Shown here: positions 28,386 through 36,413 of the stretch, piece by piece
Numbering within the stretch: position 1 is the first letter of the stretch
Layout: each line of letters opens with the position of its first letter
NCBI RefSeq assembly: GCF_002843305.1
Contig: NZ_PGSG01000091.1
Span: 55,131 to 119,130, forward strand
Reading direction: 5' to 3'
Length of the DNA stretch: 64,000 bases
From: Streptomyces barkulensis
Lineage (GTDB): Bacteria; Actinomycetota; Actinomycetes; Streptomycetales; Streptomycetaceae
The notes under the pieces: model-generated
What the model was told of the DNA's origin: nothing
The model's input: only the letters and a program-made list of their open reading frames with translations
Databases searched by the model: none
Position numbers and translations under genes: made by a program

Positions 28386-30833
28386 ATGTCCCCTCAGTCC
28401 CCCGCCGTGCCCGCCGTGCCGACCGCCACCTACCGGCTCCAGCTCCAGCCCGGCTTCCCGTTCTCCGCCGCCGAGAAGGCCGTGCCCTACCTGGCCTCGC
28501 TGGGGGTCTCGCACCTGCACCTGTCCCCGGTGCTGGAGGCCGCCCCCGGCTCCGCCCACGGCTACGACGTGACCGGGCACGCCCGGGTCCGCGAGGAGCT
28601 GGGCGGCGAGGAGGGGCTGCGGTCGCTGTCGCGCGCCGCGCGGGAGCACGGCATGGGCATCGTGGTGGACATCGTCCCCAACCACATGGGCGTCCCCGTC
28701 CCCGAACGGCTCAACGAGGCGCTGTGGGAGGTGCTGCGCGAGGGGCCGGCCTCCCCGTACGCGCGCTGGTTCGACATCGACTGGGAGGCGGGCGGCGGCC
28801 GCCTGCTGCTGCCGGTGCTGGGCGGGCGGCCGGCCGAGGAGCTGGGGGCGCTGACGGTCAAGGGCGGCGTCCTGGCCTACCACGACCACCGCTTCCCGCT
28901 GCGCGAGGGCACCGAGCACCTGCCGCTGCCCGAGCTGCTGGACGCCCAGCACTACCGGCTGGCCTGGTGGCGGCTGGCCCGCACCGAGCTGAACTACCGG
29001 CGCTTCTTCACCATCGCCGACCTGATCGGGGTGCGTGTGGAGGACCCGGAGGTCTTCGCCGCCACCCACGCGTGCGTGCTGCGGCTGCTGCGCGAGGGCG
29101 TGGTCCACGGTCTGCGGGTCGACCACCCGGACGGGCTGGCCGATCCGGGCGCGTATCTGCTGCGGCTGGAGGAGGAGAGCGGCCGGGCCTGGACGGTGGT
29201 GGAGAAGATCCTCGGCCCCCGCGAGCGGCTGCCGGTGTCCTGGCCGGTGGCCGGGACGACCGGGTACGACGCGCTGCACCGTGTCGACGGCCTCTTCGTC
29301 GACCCGGACGGGCTGGCGGAGCTGTCCGCCCTCTACCGCGGCTTCACCGGCACCGCGCCGGACCTGGGCGGCGAGTGGGGGCCGACCGTGCGGCGGGCCG
29401 CCCGGGAGGTGGTCGCCCACGACCTGGCCGCCGAGGTCGGGCGGCTGACCCGCACCGCCGCCGCCGTGTGCGAGGCCGCGCCCGGCCTGGCGCTGCGCGA
29501 CCACGCGCCCTGGGCGCTGCGCACCGCGATCGAGGAGGTGCTGGCACGGGTGCCGGTGTACCGGCCGTACGTCACCGCGGGCGGACCGGTGGGCGCGGAG
29601 GACCGGGCGATGCTGGAGGAGGCGGCCGAGGGCGCGCGGGCCGCGTTCGCGGTGCCGCAGGAGGCCGCCGCGGTGGACGTGGTGCGTGACCTGACGCTGG
29701 GCCAGTTGGGCGACGGCGAGGCCCAGCGGGACTTCTGCGCGCGGTTCGCGCAGGTCTGCGCGGCGCTGCGGGCCAAGTCGGAGGAGGACACCGCCTTCTA
29801 CCGCTACGCGCCGCTGCTGTCGGCCGCCGAGGTGGGCGGGGATCCGGGCAGCCCGCAGGTGGCGCCGGAGGAGTTCCACACGTACTGCGCCCGGCTCCAG
29901 CGCGACTGGCCGGCCACCGGCACCGTGCTGTCCACGCACGACACCAAGCGCAGCGCGGACGTACGGGCGGCGCTCGCGGTGCTGACGGAGTGCCCGCAGC
30001 GGTGGGGGGAGCTGCTGGAGCGGGTGACGCGGGAGACGCTGCGCGCCTCCGGGGTGGAGGCCCCGGACCGCCATGTGGCGTGGGTGGCGTGGCAGACGGC
30101 GTACGGCATGGGCTTCCCCTACCAGGAGCGGCTGGTGCCCGCGCTGCTGAAGGCGGTGCGGGAGGCCGGGCTGCGCACCACGTGGACGGAGCGGGACGCG
30201 GAGTACGAGGAGGCCGTCGAGCGCTTCGCGGTGGCGGGGCCGGGCGGGCCGCAGCTGTACACGGTGGCGGAGTTCGCGCGGGGGCTGGCCGGCGCGGTGC
30301 GGGCCAACGTGCTCGGCGCGGCGCTGCTGCATCTGACCATGCCGGGCGTGCCGGACCTCTACATGGGCACCGAGCGGGTGTACGCCGCGCTGGTCGATCC
30401 CGACAACCGGCGGCTGCCGGACTTCCCGCCCTTCACCCCGGACGCGCCGGAGGAGACCGCGGAGGCCCGCCGGGAGGCCGCGGCCTGGCTGCCGGAGTCC
30501 CTGTCCGAGGAGAAGCGGGCCCTGACCGGGGCGGCGCTGCGGCTGCGGCGGGAGCACCCGGAGTGGTTCGGCGCGAAGGCCTCGTACGAGCCGCTGCGGG
30601 CCGCGGGGCCCGCGGCCGGGCACTGCGTGGCGTACGCGCGTTCGGGTGCGGTGGTCTGCGTCGTGACCCGGCTCTCACTGCGGCTGGCGGAGGCGGGCGG
30701 CTGGCGGGAGACCTCCCTGGAGCTGCCGCCGGGGCGGTGGCGGGATCTGCTGGGCGGCCGGGAGGCGGAGGGGAGCACGGGGCTGGCGGAACTGCTGGAC
30801 GGGCGGCCGGTGGCGCTGCTGGTGCGCGGCTGA
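28386..30833 (+). CDS. treY: Maltooligosyl trehalose synthase
   Basis: Isomerises the terminal alpha-1,4 bond of maltodextrins to an alpha,alpha-1,1 bond, giving maltooligosyl trehalose. The 815-residue protein shows the family start TATYRLQLQPGFPFSAAEKA and the GH13 blocks DIVPNHMG, GLRVDHPDGL (nucleophile), VVEKIL (acid) and LSTHDTKR. ATG 28386 is favoured; an in-frame ATG at 28377 lies almost on top of the AGGGA motif. A hairpin follows the stop directly, so transcription from glgX-treY probably ends there. Confidence 0.94.
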   Translation: MSPQSPAVPAVPTATYRLQLQPGFPFSAAEKAVPYLASLGVSHLHLSPVLEAAPGSAHGYDVTGHARVREELGGEEGLRSLSRAAREHGMGIVVDIVPNHMGVPVPERLNEALWEVLREGPASPYARWFDIDWEAGGGRLLLPVLGGRPAEELGALTVKGGVLAYHDHRFPLREGTEHLPLPELLDAQHYRLAWWRLARTELNYRRFFTIADLIGVRVEDPEVFAATHACVLRLLREGVVHGLRVDHPDGLADPGAYLLRLEEESGRAWTVVEKILGPRERLPVSWPVAGTTGYDALHRVDGLFVDPDGLAELSALYRGFTGTAPDLGGEWGPTVRRAAREVVAHDLAAEVGRLTRTAAAVCEAAPGLALRDHAPWALRTAIEEVLARVPVYRPYVTAGGPVGAEDRAMLEEAAEGARAAFAVPQEAAAVDVVRDLTLGQLGDGEAQRDFCARFAQVCAALRAKSEEDTAFYRYAPLLSAAEVGGDPGSPQVAPEEFHTYCARLQRDWPATGTVLSTHDTKRSADVRAALAVLTECPQRWGELLERVTRETLRASGVEAPDRHVAWVAWQTAYGMGFPYQERLVPALLKAVREAGLRTTWTERDAEYEEAVERFAVAGPGGPQLYTVAEFARGLAGAVRANVLGAALLHLTMPGVPDLYMGTERVYAALVDPDNRRLPDFPPFTPDAPEETAEARREAAAWLPESLSEEKRALTGAALRLRREHPEWFGAKASYEPLRAAGPAAGHCVAYARSGAVVCVVTRLSLRLAEAGGWRETSLELPPGRWRDLLGGREAEGSTGLAELLDGRPVALLVRG

Positions 30834-30837
30834 GGAG

Positions 30838-30861
30838 TACCGGGAGGCCGCCCTCCCGGTA
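30838..30861 (+). terminator. Hairpin downstream of treY
   Basis: Perfect 10-bp stem (TACCGGGAGG / CCTCCCGGTA) with a CCGC loop, starting 5 bp after the treY stop and 30 bp upstream of the oxidase promoter. No U-tract, as is common in GC-rich actinobacteria. Confidence 0.75.
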
Positions 30862-30891
30862 GGGAATTTCCGTCGCGTTGTGAACGGAGCA

Positions 30892-30920
30892 TTTACACGC
30901 ACCGGCCCTCGCGCTACCTT
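30892..30920 (+). promoter_or_regulatory. Promoter of the AA10 oxidase gene
   Basis: TTTACA (30892-30897), 17-bp spacer, TACCTT (30915-30920): a good vegetative-sigma match. Transcription would start near 30927, directly before the CebR-type operator. Confidence 0.7.
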
Positions 30921-30930
30921 CACCTGGAGA

Positions 30931-30944
30931 TGGGAGCGCTCCCA
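30931..30944. promoter_or_regulatory. CebR operator (perfect 14-bp palindrome)
   Basis: TGGGAGCGCTCCCA is identical to the published consensus of CebR, the LacI-family repressor of cellulose utilisation in Streptomyces that is released by cellobiose. It lies just after the predicted transcription start and 49 bp before the oxidase ATG, where a bound repressor would block transcription. Confidence 0.88.
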
Positions 30945-30992
30945 TCCATCATAGTCCCACCCCCACACGTGCTTGAAGGGACCTCCGGCACG

Positions 30993-32156
30993 ATGACGAC
31001 ACGCTTAGACGGCATGCCCGCCATGAATGGCATGGTCACACCAAGAACGAGCCGCCCCCGCAGAGGCGTCCTGCTGACGCTGCTGGCCGCACTGCCGGCC
31101 CTGTGCCTGGTGTTCTTCCTCCCCGCGGGCAAGGCCCAGGCGCACGGCGCGCCCATGAACCCGGGCAGCCGCACATACCTGTGCTGGGAGAACGCCCAAA
31201 CCTCCTCCGGCGCGCTCCAGCCGGACAACCCCGCCTGCGCGGACGCCCTGGCCCAGGGCGGGTCCACCCCGTTCTACAACTGGTTCGCCGTGCTCCGCTC
31301 CGACGGCGCCGGACGAACCGAGGGCTTCATCCCCGACGGCGAGCTGTGCAGCGGCGGCACCGGCGGCCCGTACGACTTCACCGCCTTCAACCAGGCCCGC
31401 TCCGACTGGCCGTACACCCGGCTGACCTCCGGCGCCCAGATGCGGTTCGCCTACAACGCGTGGGCCGCCCACCCGGGCACCTTCCACCTCTACGTCACCA
31501 AGGACGGCTACGACCCGAACCAGCCGCTGGGCTGGGACGACCTGGAGGACCAGCCCTTCGCCTCGGTGACCGACCCGCAGCTGTCCGGCTCGGTCGGCAC
31601 CATCGACGGCAAGTACACCTGGACCAGCGCCCTGCCCGCGAACAAGAGCGGCCGCCACATCATCTACATGGTCTGGTCGCGCTCGGACAGCAACGAGACC
31701 TTCTACAGCTGCTCCGACGTCGCCTTCGACGGCGGCAACGGCGAGGTGGTCTTCCCCGGCTCGGACGGCGGCGAGGACCCGACCGACCCCGGTGAGGAGC
31801 CCACCGACCCGGGCGAGGACCCGACCGACCCCGGTGAGGAGCCCACCGACCCGGGCACGGCCTCCTGCACCGCCGCCATCCGCAAGGTCAACGACTGGGG
31901 CAGCGGCCACCAGGGCGAGGTGACCGTCACCAACCGCGGCGACACCGCCCTGAACGGCTGGACCGTCCACTTCGAACTGGCCTCCGGCCAGCGGGTGGAC
32001 AGCCTGTGGAACGCCTCGCCCACCTACGACGGCTCCAACGTCTACGCCCAGAGCCAGCAGGGCTCGACTCTGGCACCGGGGCAGTCGGCGACCTTCGGCT
32101 ACGTGGTCAACGGCGGAGCGGGCGACCCGTCCGCACCGCACTGCATGCCGCACTGA
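30993..32156 (+). CDS. Secreted AA10 lytic polysaccharide monooxygenase with CBM2
   Basis: Copper enzyme that oxidatively cleaves crystalline polysaccharide; the attached CBM2 and CebR box favour cellulose over chitin. In 387 residues: a long basic signal sequence (~1-50) ending AQA, after which the mature protein begins with the copper-binding histidine HGAPMNPGSR. The second copper histidine is in AWAAHPGTFHLYVTKDG. An acidic linker of (PTDPGEE/D) repeats (~265-290) leads to a C-terminal CBM2 (CTAAIRKVNDWGSGHQGEVT, LNGWTVHF). ATG 30993 is used; ATGs at 31014 to 31032 are possible. Confidence 0.92.
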   Translation: MTTRLDGMPAMNGMVTPRTSRPRRGVLLTLLAALPALCLVFFLPAGKAQAHGAPMNPGSRTYLCWENAQTSSGALQPDNPACADALAQGGSTPFYNWFAVLRSDGAGRTEGFIPDGELCSGGTGGPYDFTAFNQARSDWPYTRLTSGAQMRFAYNAWAAHPGTFHLYVTKDGYDPNQPLGWDDLEDQPFASVTDPQLSGSVGTIDGKYTWTSALPANKSGRHIIYMVWSRSDSNETFYSCSDVAFDGGNGEVVFPGSDGGEDPTDPGEEPTDPGEDPTDPGEEPTDPGTASCTAAIRKVNDWGSGHQGEVTVTNRGDTALNGWTVHFELASGQRVDSLWNASPTYDGSNVYAQSQQGSTLAPGQSATFGYVVNGGAGDPSAPHCMPH

Positions 32157-32212
32157 TCGCGGCGCCCGCCCCGCGCGGGCACCGACTGAAGAACTGAAGA
32201 GGTGAGGGCGGG

Positions 32213-32755
32213 TCAGCGGCTGCCGAGGCGGAAGCTGACCTGCCCGAACCGCACATGGTCCCCCGGACGCACGCTCACCGATCCGGTCACCCGGCGGCCG
32301 TTGACCCAGGTGCCGTTGGACGAACCCAGATCGCGCAGCGTCCAACCCCGCGCCGAGCTGTGCAGCTGGGCGTGCGTCCGGGACACCGTCTCGTCGCTCA
32401 GCCGCAGCACCGAACCGGGCGCACGGCCGATGCTCATCGGATACGGGCCGGGCGCGGGCAGCATCAGCTCCGGCAGCCGGGCCGTCCGCCAGGCCCGCCG
32501 CAGCCGCCCCGGCAGCGCCGAGACCGCGCCGACGAACCTGATGAGCGCCGGCTCCGGCGGCCGGGGGCGCAGGTCGTGCACCGCCGCCTCGATCTCGTCG
32601 AAGCGGCGGGCGGTGAGGATCAGATCCATCCGGTGCTCGAACGTCCCGTGCGACACCCGTCCCTCGGCCGCGCTCTCGCGCAGCACCTCCAGGGCGCGTT
32701 CCCGGTCCTCCTCCGACGGACGCGGCGGGACCGCCCGGGACTCCACAGATGCCAT
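32213..32755 (-). CDS. DUF1707-FHA domain protein
   Basis: Probable phosphothreonine-reading adaptor, 180 residues. Residues ~12-62 form a DUF1707 domain (RERALEVLRESAAEGRVSHG, FEHRMDLILTARRFDE), a short basic hinge follows, and residues ~105-175 form an FHA domain with SIGRAPGSVLRL, ETVSRTHAQLH and DLGSSNGTWVNGRRV, the phosphopeptide-binding loops. Such proteins usually act with Ser/Thr kinases; none is encoded nearby. No membrane segment. ATG 32755 starts directly before DUF1707. Convergent with the oxidase gene. Confidence 0.88.
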   Translation of the reverse strand: MASVESRAVPPRPSEEDRERALEVLRESAAEGRVSHGTFEHRMDLILTARRFDEIEAAVHDLRPRPPEPALIRFVGAVSALPGRLRRAWRTARLPELMLPAPGPYPMSIGRAPGSVLRLSDETVSRTHAQLHSSARGWTLRDLGSSNGTWVNGRRVTGSVSVRPGDHVRFGQVSFRLGSR

Positions 32756-33119
32756 GACCCGTCATTCTCCGGACCCGCACCAGAGCTGTCCAGCCCGCTC
32801 CGGGCGAAGCCGCGGGAGGGCCCGGGCGGCTCAGAGCCGGCCGAGGTCGACCTTCACGGGGGAAGGGCGCCGAAACCCTGACCTCGCCGGTGAAGACCTA
32901 GCCGTCCCGGTAGGCCCCGGCGGCCGGGCCGGAAAACGCGTGGACGCCCACCTGGCCGCCGGGCTACGGTGCGCTCACGCCCCTGGAGCGGAAGAGGAGG
33001 TGAGAGCCGTGCACGCCGTACACACCCCTGCCGTCACGCGCTCCCGCCCCGTCCGCCGGGCGTTCCTTCCCTGACCGGGAGCGCGGCGGTGCCCGTGTCC
33101 TCCGCGAAGGAACCACTCC
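32756..33119. other. 364-bp intergenic region with a possible 21-codon upstream ORF
   Basis: Region between the divergent FHA and GNAT genes. A short frame, 33009-33074 (GTG, VHAVHTPAVTRSRPVRRAFL plus P), follows GGAAGAGGAGG at good spacing, 46 bp ahead of the GNAT start, and could be a translated leader. TACGGT at 32965-32970 could be a -10 element, without a clear -35. Nothing else was recognised. Confidence 0.35.
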
Positions 33120-34064
33120 ATGACTTCTCCTGCCTCCACGGTCGTCCGCGCGCTCGCCGAGGGCGAGGCGCGCGAGCTGTTCACCTCCCTGTCCGATCCG
33201 ACCGCCTCCCTGGTCGGCCGCTCCCTGCTGGGGCGCCCGTACGCCACCGTCGCCGAGGGCGGCGAGTACCGTCCCGAGTGGACCTGGGTGGCCCTGCGCG
33301 ACGGCGAGGTCGTCGCGCGCGCCGCCTTCTGGGGCGGGCCCGGCGACACCGAGCCGGTCGCGCTCGACTGGTTCGACTTCACCGACCGCGACGCCGCGGT
33401 GGAGCTGCTGCGGCGCGTCCCGCTGCGCGCCGAGTACGAGCTGATGCTGCCGCCCGACTGGCGCGGCCGGGAGGAGGTGCGGGCCGCCGCCGAGGCCCGT
33501 ATCGCGGCGGCCGAGGCCGCCGGGTACGCGTTCCTGGTGGAGCGCCTGCGCTACGTCTGGACCCCGGAGTGCGGGCTGCCCGAGCGCCCCGGCAGGCTGG
33601 AGTTCCGCCCGGTGCCGGACGGCGACGCGGGCGACGAGACGGTGCTGGAGGTGCTGCGCCGCGTCCACTCCGTCACCCTGGACGCGCACGCCCGCCGCGC
33701 GATCGCCGCCGGCGGCGTGGAACTGGCGGCGCGGGAGGAGCTGGACTTCTTCCGCTGGTGCCCCTCGCCGCGTAGCTGGTGGCGGCTGGCGTACACGCCG
33801 CGGGGCGAGCCGGTGGGTCTTCAGGTCCCGGCGCGCAACCCGTCCGGCCCCTGCGTCGGGTTCATCGGGGTGGTGCCCGGGCAGCGCGGCCACGGGTACG
33901 CCTACGACCTGCTGGTGGAGTGCACCCATCAGCTCGTCGCCGAGGGGGCCGGTGCGATCGCGGCGTCCACCGACGTGGGCAACACCCCGATGGCCGCCCA
34001 CTTCGCCCGTGCCGGGTATCCGGTGGTGCAGCGCCGCGTCTGCATGGGCCGCGCAGCACGCTGA
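33120..34064 (+). CDS. GNAT family N-acetyltransferase (double-domain)
   Basis: 314-residue acetyltransferase-type protein of unknown substrate. The N-terminal half is a degenerate GNAT-like region (WTWVALRDGEVVARAAFWGG). The C-terminal half has the acetyl-CoA loop VGFIGVVPGQRGHGYAYDLL and the final NTPMAAHFARAGYPVVQRR. ATG 33120 follows GAAGGAACC. It sits between the oxidase/FHA genes and treZ; treZ starts 60 bp later on the same strand, so they may be co-transcribed without an obvious functional link. Confidence 0.82.
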   Translation: MTSPASTVVRALAEGEARELFTSLSDPTASLVGRSLLGRPYATVAEGGEYRPEWTWVALRDGEVVARAAFWGGPGDTEPVALDWFDFTDRDAAVELLRRVPLRAEYELMLPPDWRGREEVRAAAEARIAAAEAAGYAFLVERLRYVWTPECGLPERPGRLEFRPVPDGDAGDETVLEVLRRVHSVTLDAHARRAIAAGGVELAAREELDFFRWCPSPRSWWRLAYTPRGEPVGLQVPARNPSGPCVGFIGVVPGQRGHGYAYDLLVECTHQLVAEGAGAIAASTDVGNTPMAAHFARAGYPVVQRRVCMGRAAR

Positions 34065-34123
34065 AACCCGCCGAAACGGGCATGCTGGTCCCCTGAGGTG
34101 CCGTCGGCCGAAGGAGATCTGCG

Positions 34124-35863
34124 GTGTTGTTCGAGGTGTGGGCGCCACACGCGCGACGGGTCGCGCTGCACGCGGGGGGCGAGGAGCACCCCATGCACCG
34201 CGACCCGGAGCGCGAGGGGTGGTGGCGGGCCGAGGCGTCCGCCGGTTACGGGACCCGCTACGGCTTCTCGGTCGACGACGGGCCCGTGCTGCCCGACCCC
34301 CGCGCCCGCCGGCTGCCCGACGGCCCGGACGGGCTCGCCGCGGTGGTTGACCAGGAGGCGTACGTGTGGCGGCACGACTGGGAGGGGCTCGGCCTGGACG
34401 GCGCGGTCCTGTACGAGCTGCACGTCGGCACCTTCACCGAGGCCGGGACCTTCGACGCGGCGGCCGGCCGGCTGGGCCATCTGGCCGAACTGGGCGTCAC
34501 CCATGTCGAGCTGATGCCGGTCGCCCCCTTCCCCGGCGTCCACGGCTGGGGCTACGACGGGGTGGCGCCCTGGGCGGTGCACGAGCCCTACGGCGGGCCC
34601 GAGGGGCTCAAGCGGTTCGTGGACGCCGCGCACGGCCACGGGCTGGGCGTGGTCCTGGACGTGGTCCACAACCATCTGGGGCCGTCGGGCAACCGGCTGC
34701 CGGAGTTCGGCCCGTACTTCACCGAGCGCCACCACACCCCGTGGGGGGCGGCGGTCAACCTGGACGCGCCCGGCTCGGACGAGGTGCGGGCGTACTTCGC
34801 CGGCAGCGCGCTGGCCCTCCTGCGCGACTACCGGCTGGACGGACTGCGGCTGGACGCGGTGCACGCGCTGATCGACGAGCGGGCCGGGCACTTCCTGGCC
34901 GAGCTGTCGGCGGCCGTGGACGGCCTGTCGGCCGAGCTGGGCCGCCCGCTGTTCCTGATCGCCGAGTCCGACCGCAACGACCCGCGCACCACCGCGCCGC
35001 GCGGGGAGCACGGGCTGGGCATGGACGCCCAGTGGGACGACGACGTCCACCACGCCCTGCACACCGCGCTGACCGGCGAGGCGCAGGGCTACTACGCCGA
35101 CTTCGCCCGCGCCCCGATGGCGGCCCTGGCCAAGTCGCTGACCGGCGCCTTCTTCCACGACGGCACCTACTCCTCCTTCCGGGGCCGCCGCCACGGCATG
35201 GCGGTGGACCGCGCCGCCACCGAGGCCCACCGCTTCCTCGCCTACGCCCAGACGCACGACCAGATCGGCAACCGGGCCCGCGGCGACCGGCTCGCCTCCC
35301 ACCTCTCCCCCGGCCTGGCGGCCTGCGCTGCGGCGCTGGTGCTGTGCGGGCCGTACACGCCGATGCTGTTCATGGGCGAGGAGTGGGGGGCGCGCACTCC
35401 CTGGCAGTACTTCACCGACCATCAGGATCCGGAGCTGGCCGAGGCGGTGCGGCGGGGGCGGCGGCGGGAGTTCGCCGCGCACGGCTGGTCGGAGGCGGAC
35501 GTGCCCGATCCGCAGGACCCGGCCACCCGGCTGCGCTCCTGTCTGGACTGGGACGAGCCGCACCGCGAGCCGCACGCCGGCCTGCTGGCCTGGCACCGGG
35601 CGCTGATCGCGCTGCGCCGCGCCCATGTCTCGCCCCGCACGCGGCTGGTGGACGTCCACGTCGCCCACGACGAGGAGCGGCGCTGGCTGTGCATGCGCCA
35701 CGGCGGGCTGCACGTGGCGGTGAACCTGGCCGGGGAGGGCGCCGCCGAGATCCCGCTGTCGGTGCACACCGCCGCCGAGCTGGCCTCCTGGGGCGAGTGC
35801 GAGGCCCCGGAGGGCGACGGCCTGCTGCGGCTGGGGCCGCATTCGGCGGCGGTGCTGCGGTAG
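34124..35863 (+). CDS. treZ: Maltooligosyl trehalose trehalohydrolase
   Basis: Releases free trehalose from maltooligosyl trehalose, completing the TreX-TreY-TreZ route from glycogen. The 579-residue protein has an N-terminal beta-sandwich (FEVWAPHARRVALHAGG) and a GH13 barrel with DVVHNHLGPSGN, GLRLDAVHALI (nucleophile), LIAESDRND (acid) and AQTHDQIGNRARG. GTG 34124 follows AAGGAGAT by 5 bp. It is separated from treY by three unrelated genes, whereas treX/Y/Z are contiguous in many actinobacteria. Confidence 0.94.
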   Translation: MLFEVWAPHARRVALHAGGEEHPMHRDPEREGWWRAEASAGYGTRYGFSVDDGPVLPDPRARRLPDGPDGLAAVVDQEAYVWRHDWEGLGLDGAVLYELHVGTFTEAGTFDAAAGRLGHLAELGVTHVELMPVAPFPGVHGWGYDGVAPWAVHEPYGGPEGLKRFVDAAHGHGLGVVLDVVHNHLGPSGNRLPEFGPYFTERHHTPWGAAVNLDAPGSDEVRAYFAGSALALLRDYRLDGLRLDAVHALIDERAGHFLAELSAAVDGLSAELGRPLFLIAESDRNDPRTTAPRGEHGLGMDAQWDDDVHHALHTALTGEAQGYYADFARAPMAALAKSLTGAFFHDGTYSSFRGRRHGMAVDRAATEAHRFLAYAQTHDQIGNRARGDRLASHLSPGLAACAAALVLCGPYTPMLFMGEEWGARTPWQYFTDHQDPELAEAVRRGRRREFAAHGWSEADVPDPQDPATRLRSCLDWDEPHREPHAGLLAWHRALIALRRAHVSPRTRLVDVHVAHDEERRWLCMRHGGLHVAVNLAGEGAAEIPLSVHTAAELASWGECEAPEGDGLLRLGPHSAAVLR

Positions 35864-35947
35864 TCCGCCCCGCCCGGTCCCGAGCCCGCCCCGCCCGGTC
35901 CCGAGTCCGCCCCGCCCGGTCCCGAGCCCGCCCCGCCCGGTCCCGAG
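35864..35947. repeat. Four tandem 21-bp repeats after treZ
   Basis: Four copies of (T/C)CCGCCCCGCCCGGTCCCGAG start at 35864, 35885, 35906 and 35927, immediately after the treZ stop codon. Each unit is nearly the left arm of the palindrome that follows, so several alternative hairpins with the right arm are possible. Confidence 0.88.
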
Positions 35948-35976
35948 CCCGCCCCGCGCGGGGCGGGCTCGGGACC
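35939..35976. terminator. 38-bp perfect palindrome, bidirectional terminator of treZ/msrB
   Basis: GGTCCCGAGCCCGCCCCGC (35939-35957) is followed directly by its exact reverse complement (35958-35976). It lies between the convergent treZ and msrB genes. Confidence 0.82.
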
Positions 35977-35989
35977 GGCTCCGGGCTCG

Positions 35990-36397
35990 TCAGCCCTCCT
36001 CGGGCACCAGCTTCAGGGAGACGGAGTTGATGCAGTAGCGCTCGTCCGTCGGGGTCGGGTAGCCCTCGCCGCGGAAGACGTGGCCCAGGTGGGAGCCGCA
36101 GCGTGCGCAGCGCACCTCGGTGCGGACCATGCCGTGGGAGCGGTCCTCCAGCAGTTCCACGGCCGAGGAGTCGGCCGGGTCGAAGAAGCTGGGCCAGCCG
36201 CAGTGCGACTCGAACTTGGTGTCGGAGCGGAACAGTTCGGACCCGCAGGCGCGGCACTGGTAGACGCCGGTGGTCTTGGTGTGGTTGTACTCACCGGTGA
36301 AGGCCGGCTCGGTGCCCGCCTCGCGCAGCACGTGGTACTCGGCGGGGCTGAGCTCCTGCCGCCACTGCTCGTCGCTCTTGTCGATCTCGTAACCCAT
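35990..36397 (-). CDS. msrB: Peptide-methionine (R)-S-oxide reductase
   Basis: Repairs the R-epimer of oxidised methionine using thioredoxin. The 135-residue, single-domain protein has two zinc CxxC pairs (CRACGS and CARCGSHLGHVF) and the catalytic cysteine in RYCINSVSLKL. ATG 36397 precedes GYEIDKSDEQWRQEL. It follows murC on the same strand with 16 bp between, so the two may be co-transcribed. Confidence 0.95.
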   Translation of the reverse strand: MGYEIDKSDEQWRQELSPAEYHVLREAGTEPAFTGEYNHTKTTGVYQCRACGSELFRSDTKFESHCGWPSFFDPADSSAVELLEDRSHGMVRTEVRCARCGSHLGHVFRGEGYPTPTDERYCINSVSLKLVPEEG

Positions 36398-36413
36398 GGA
36401 TCTCTCCTCGGCC

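Noticed and set aside
35864..35976. CRISPR array
   Set aside because: The repeats are contiguous without spacers and end in a terminator palindrome.
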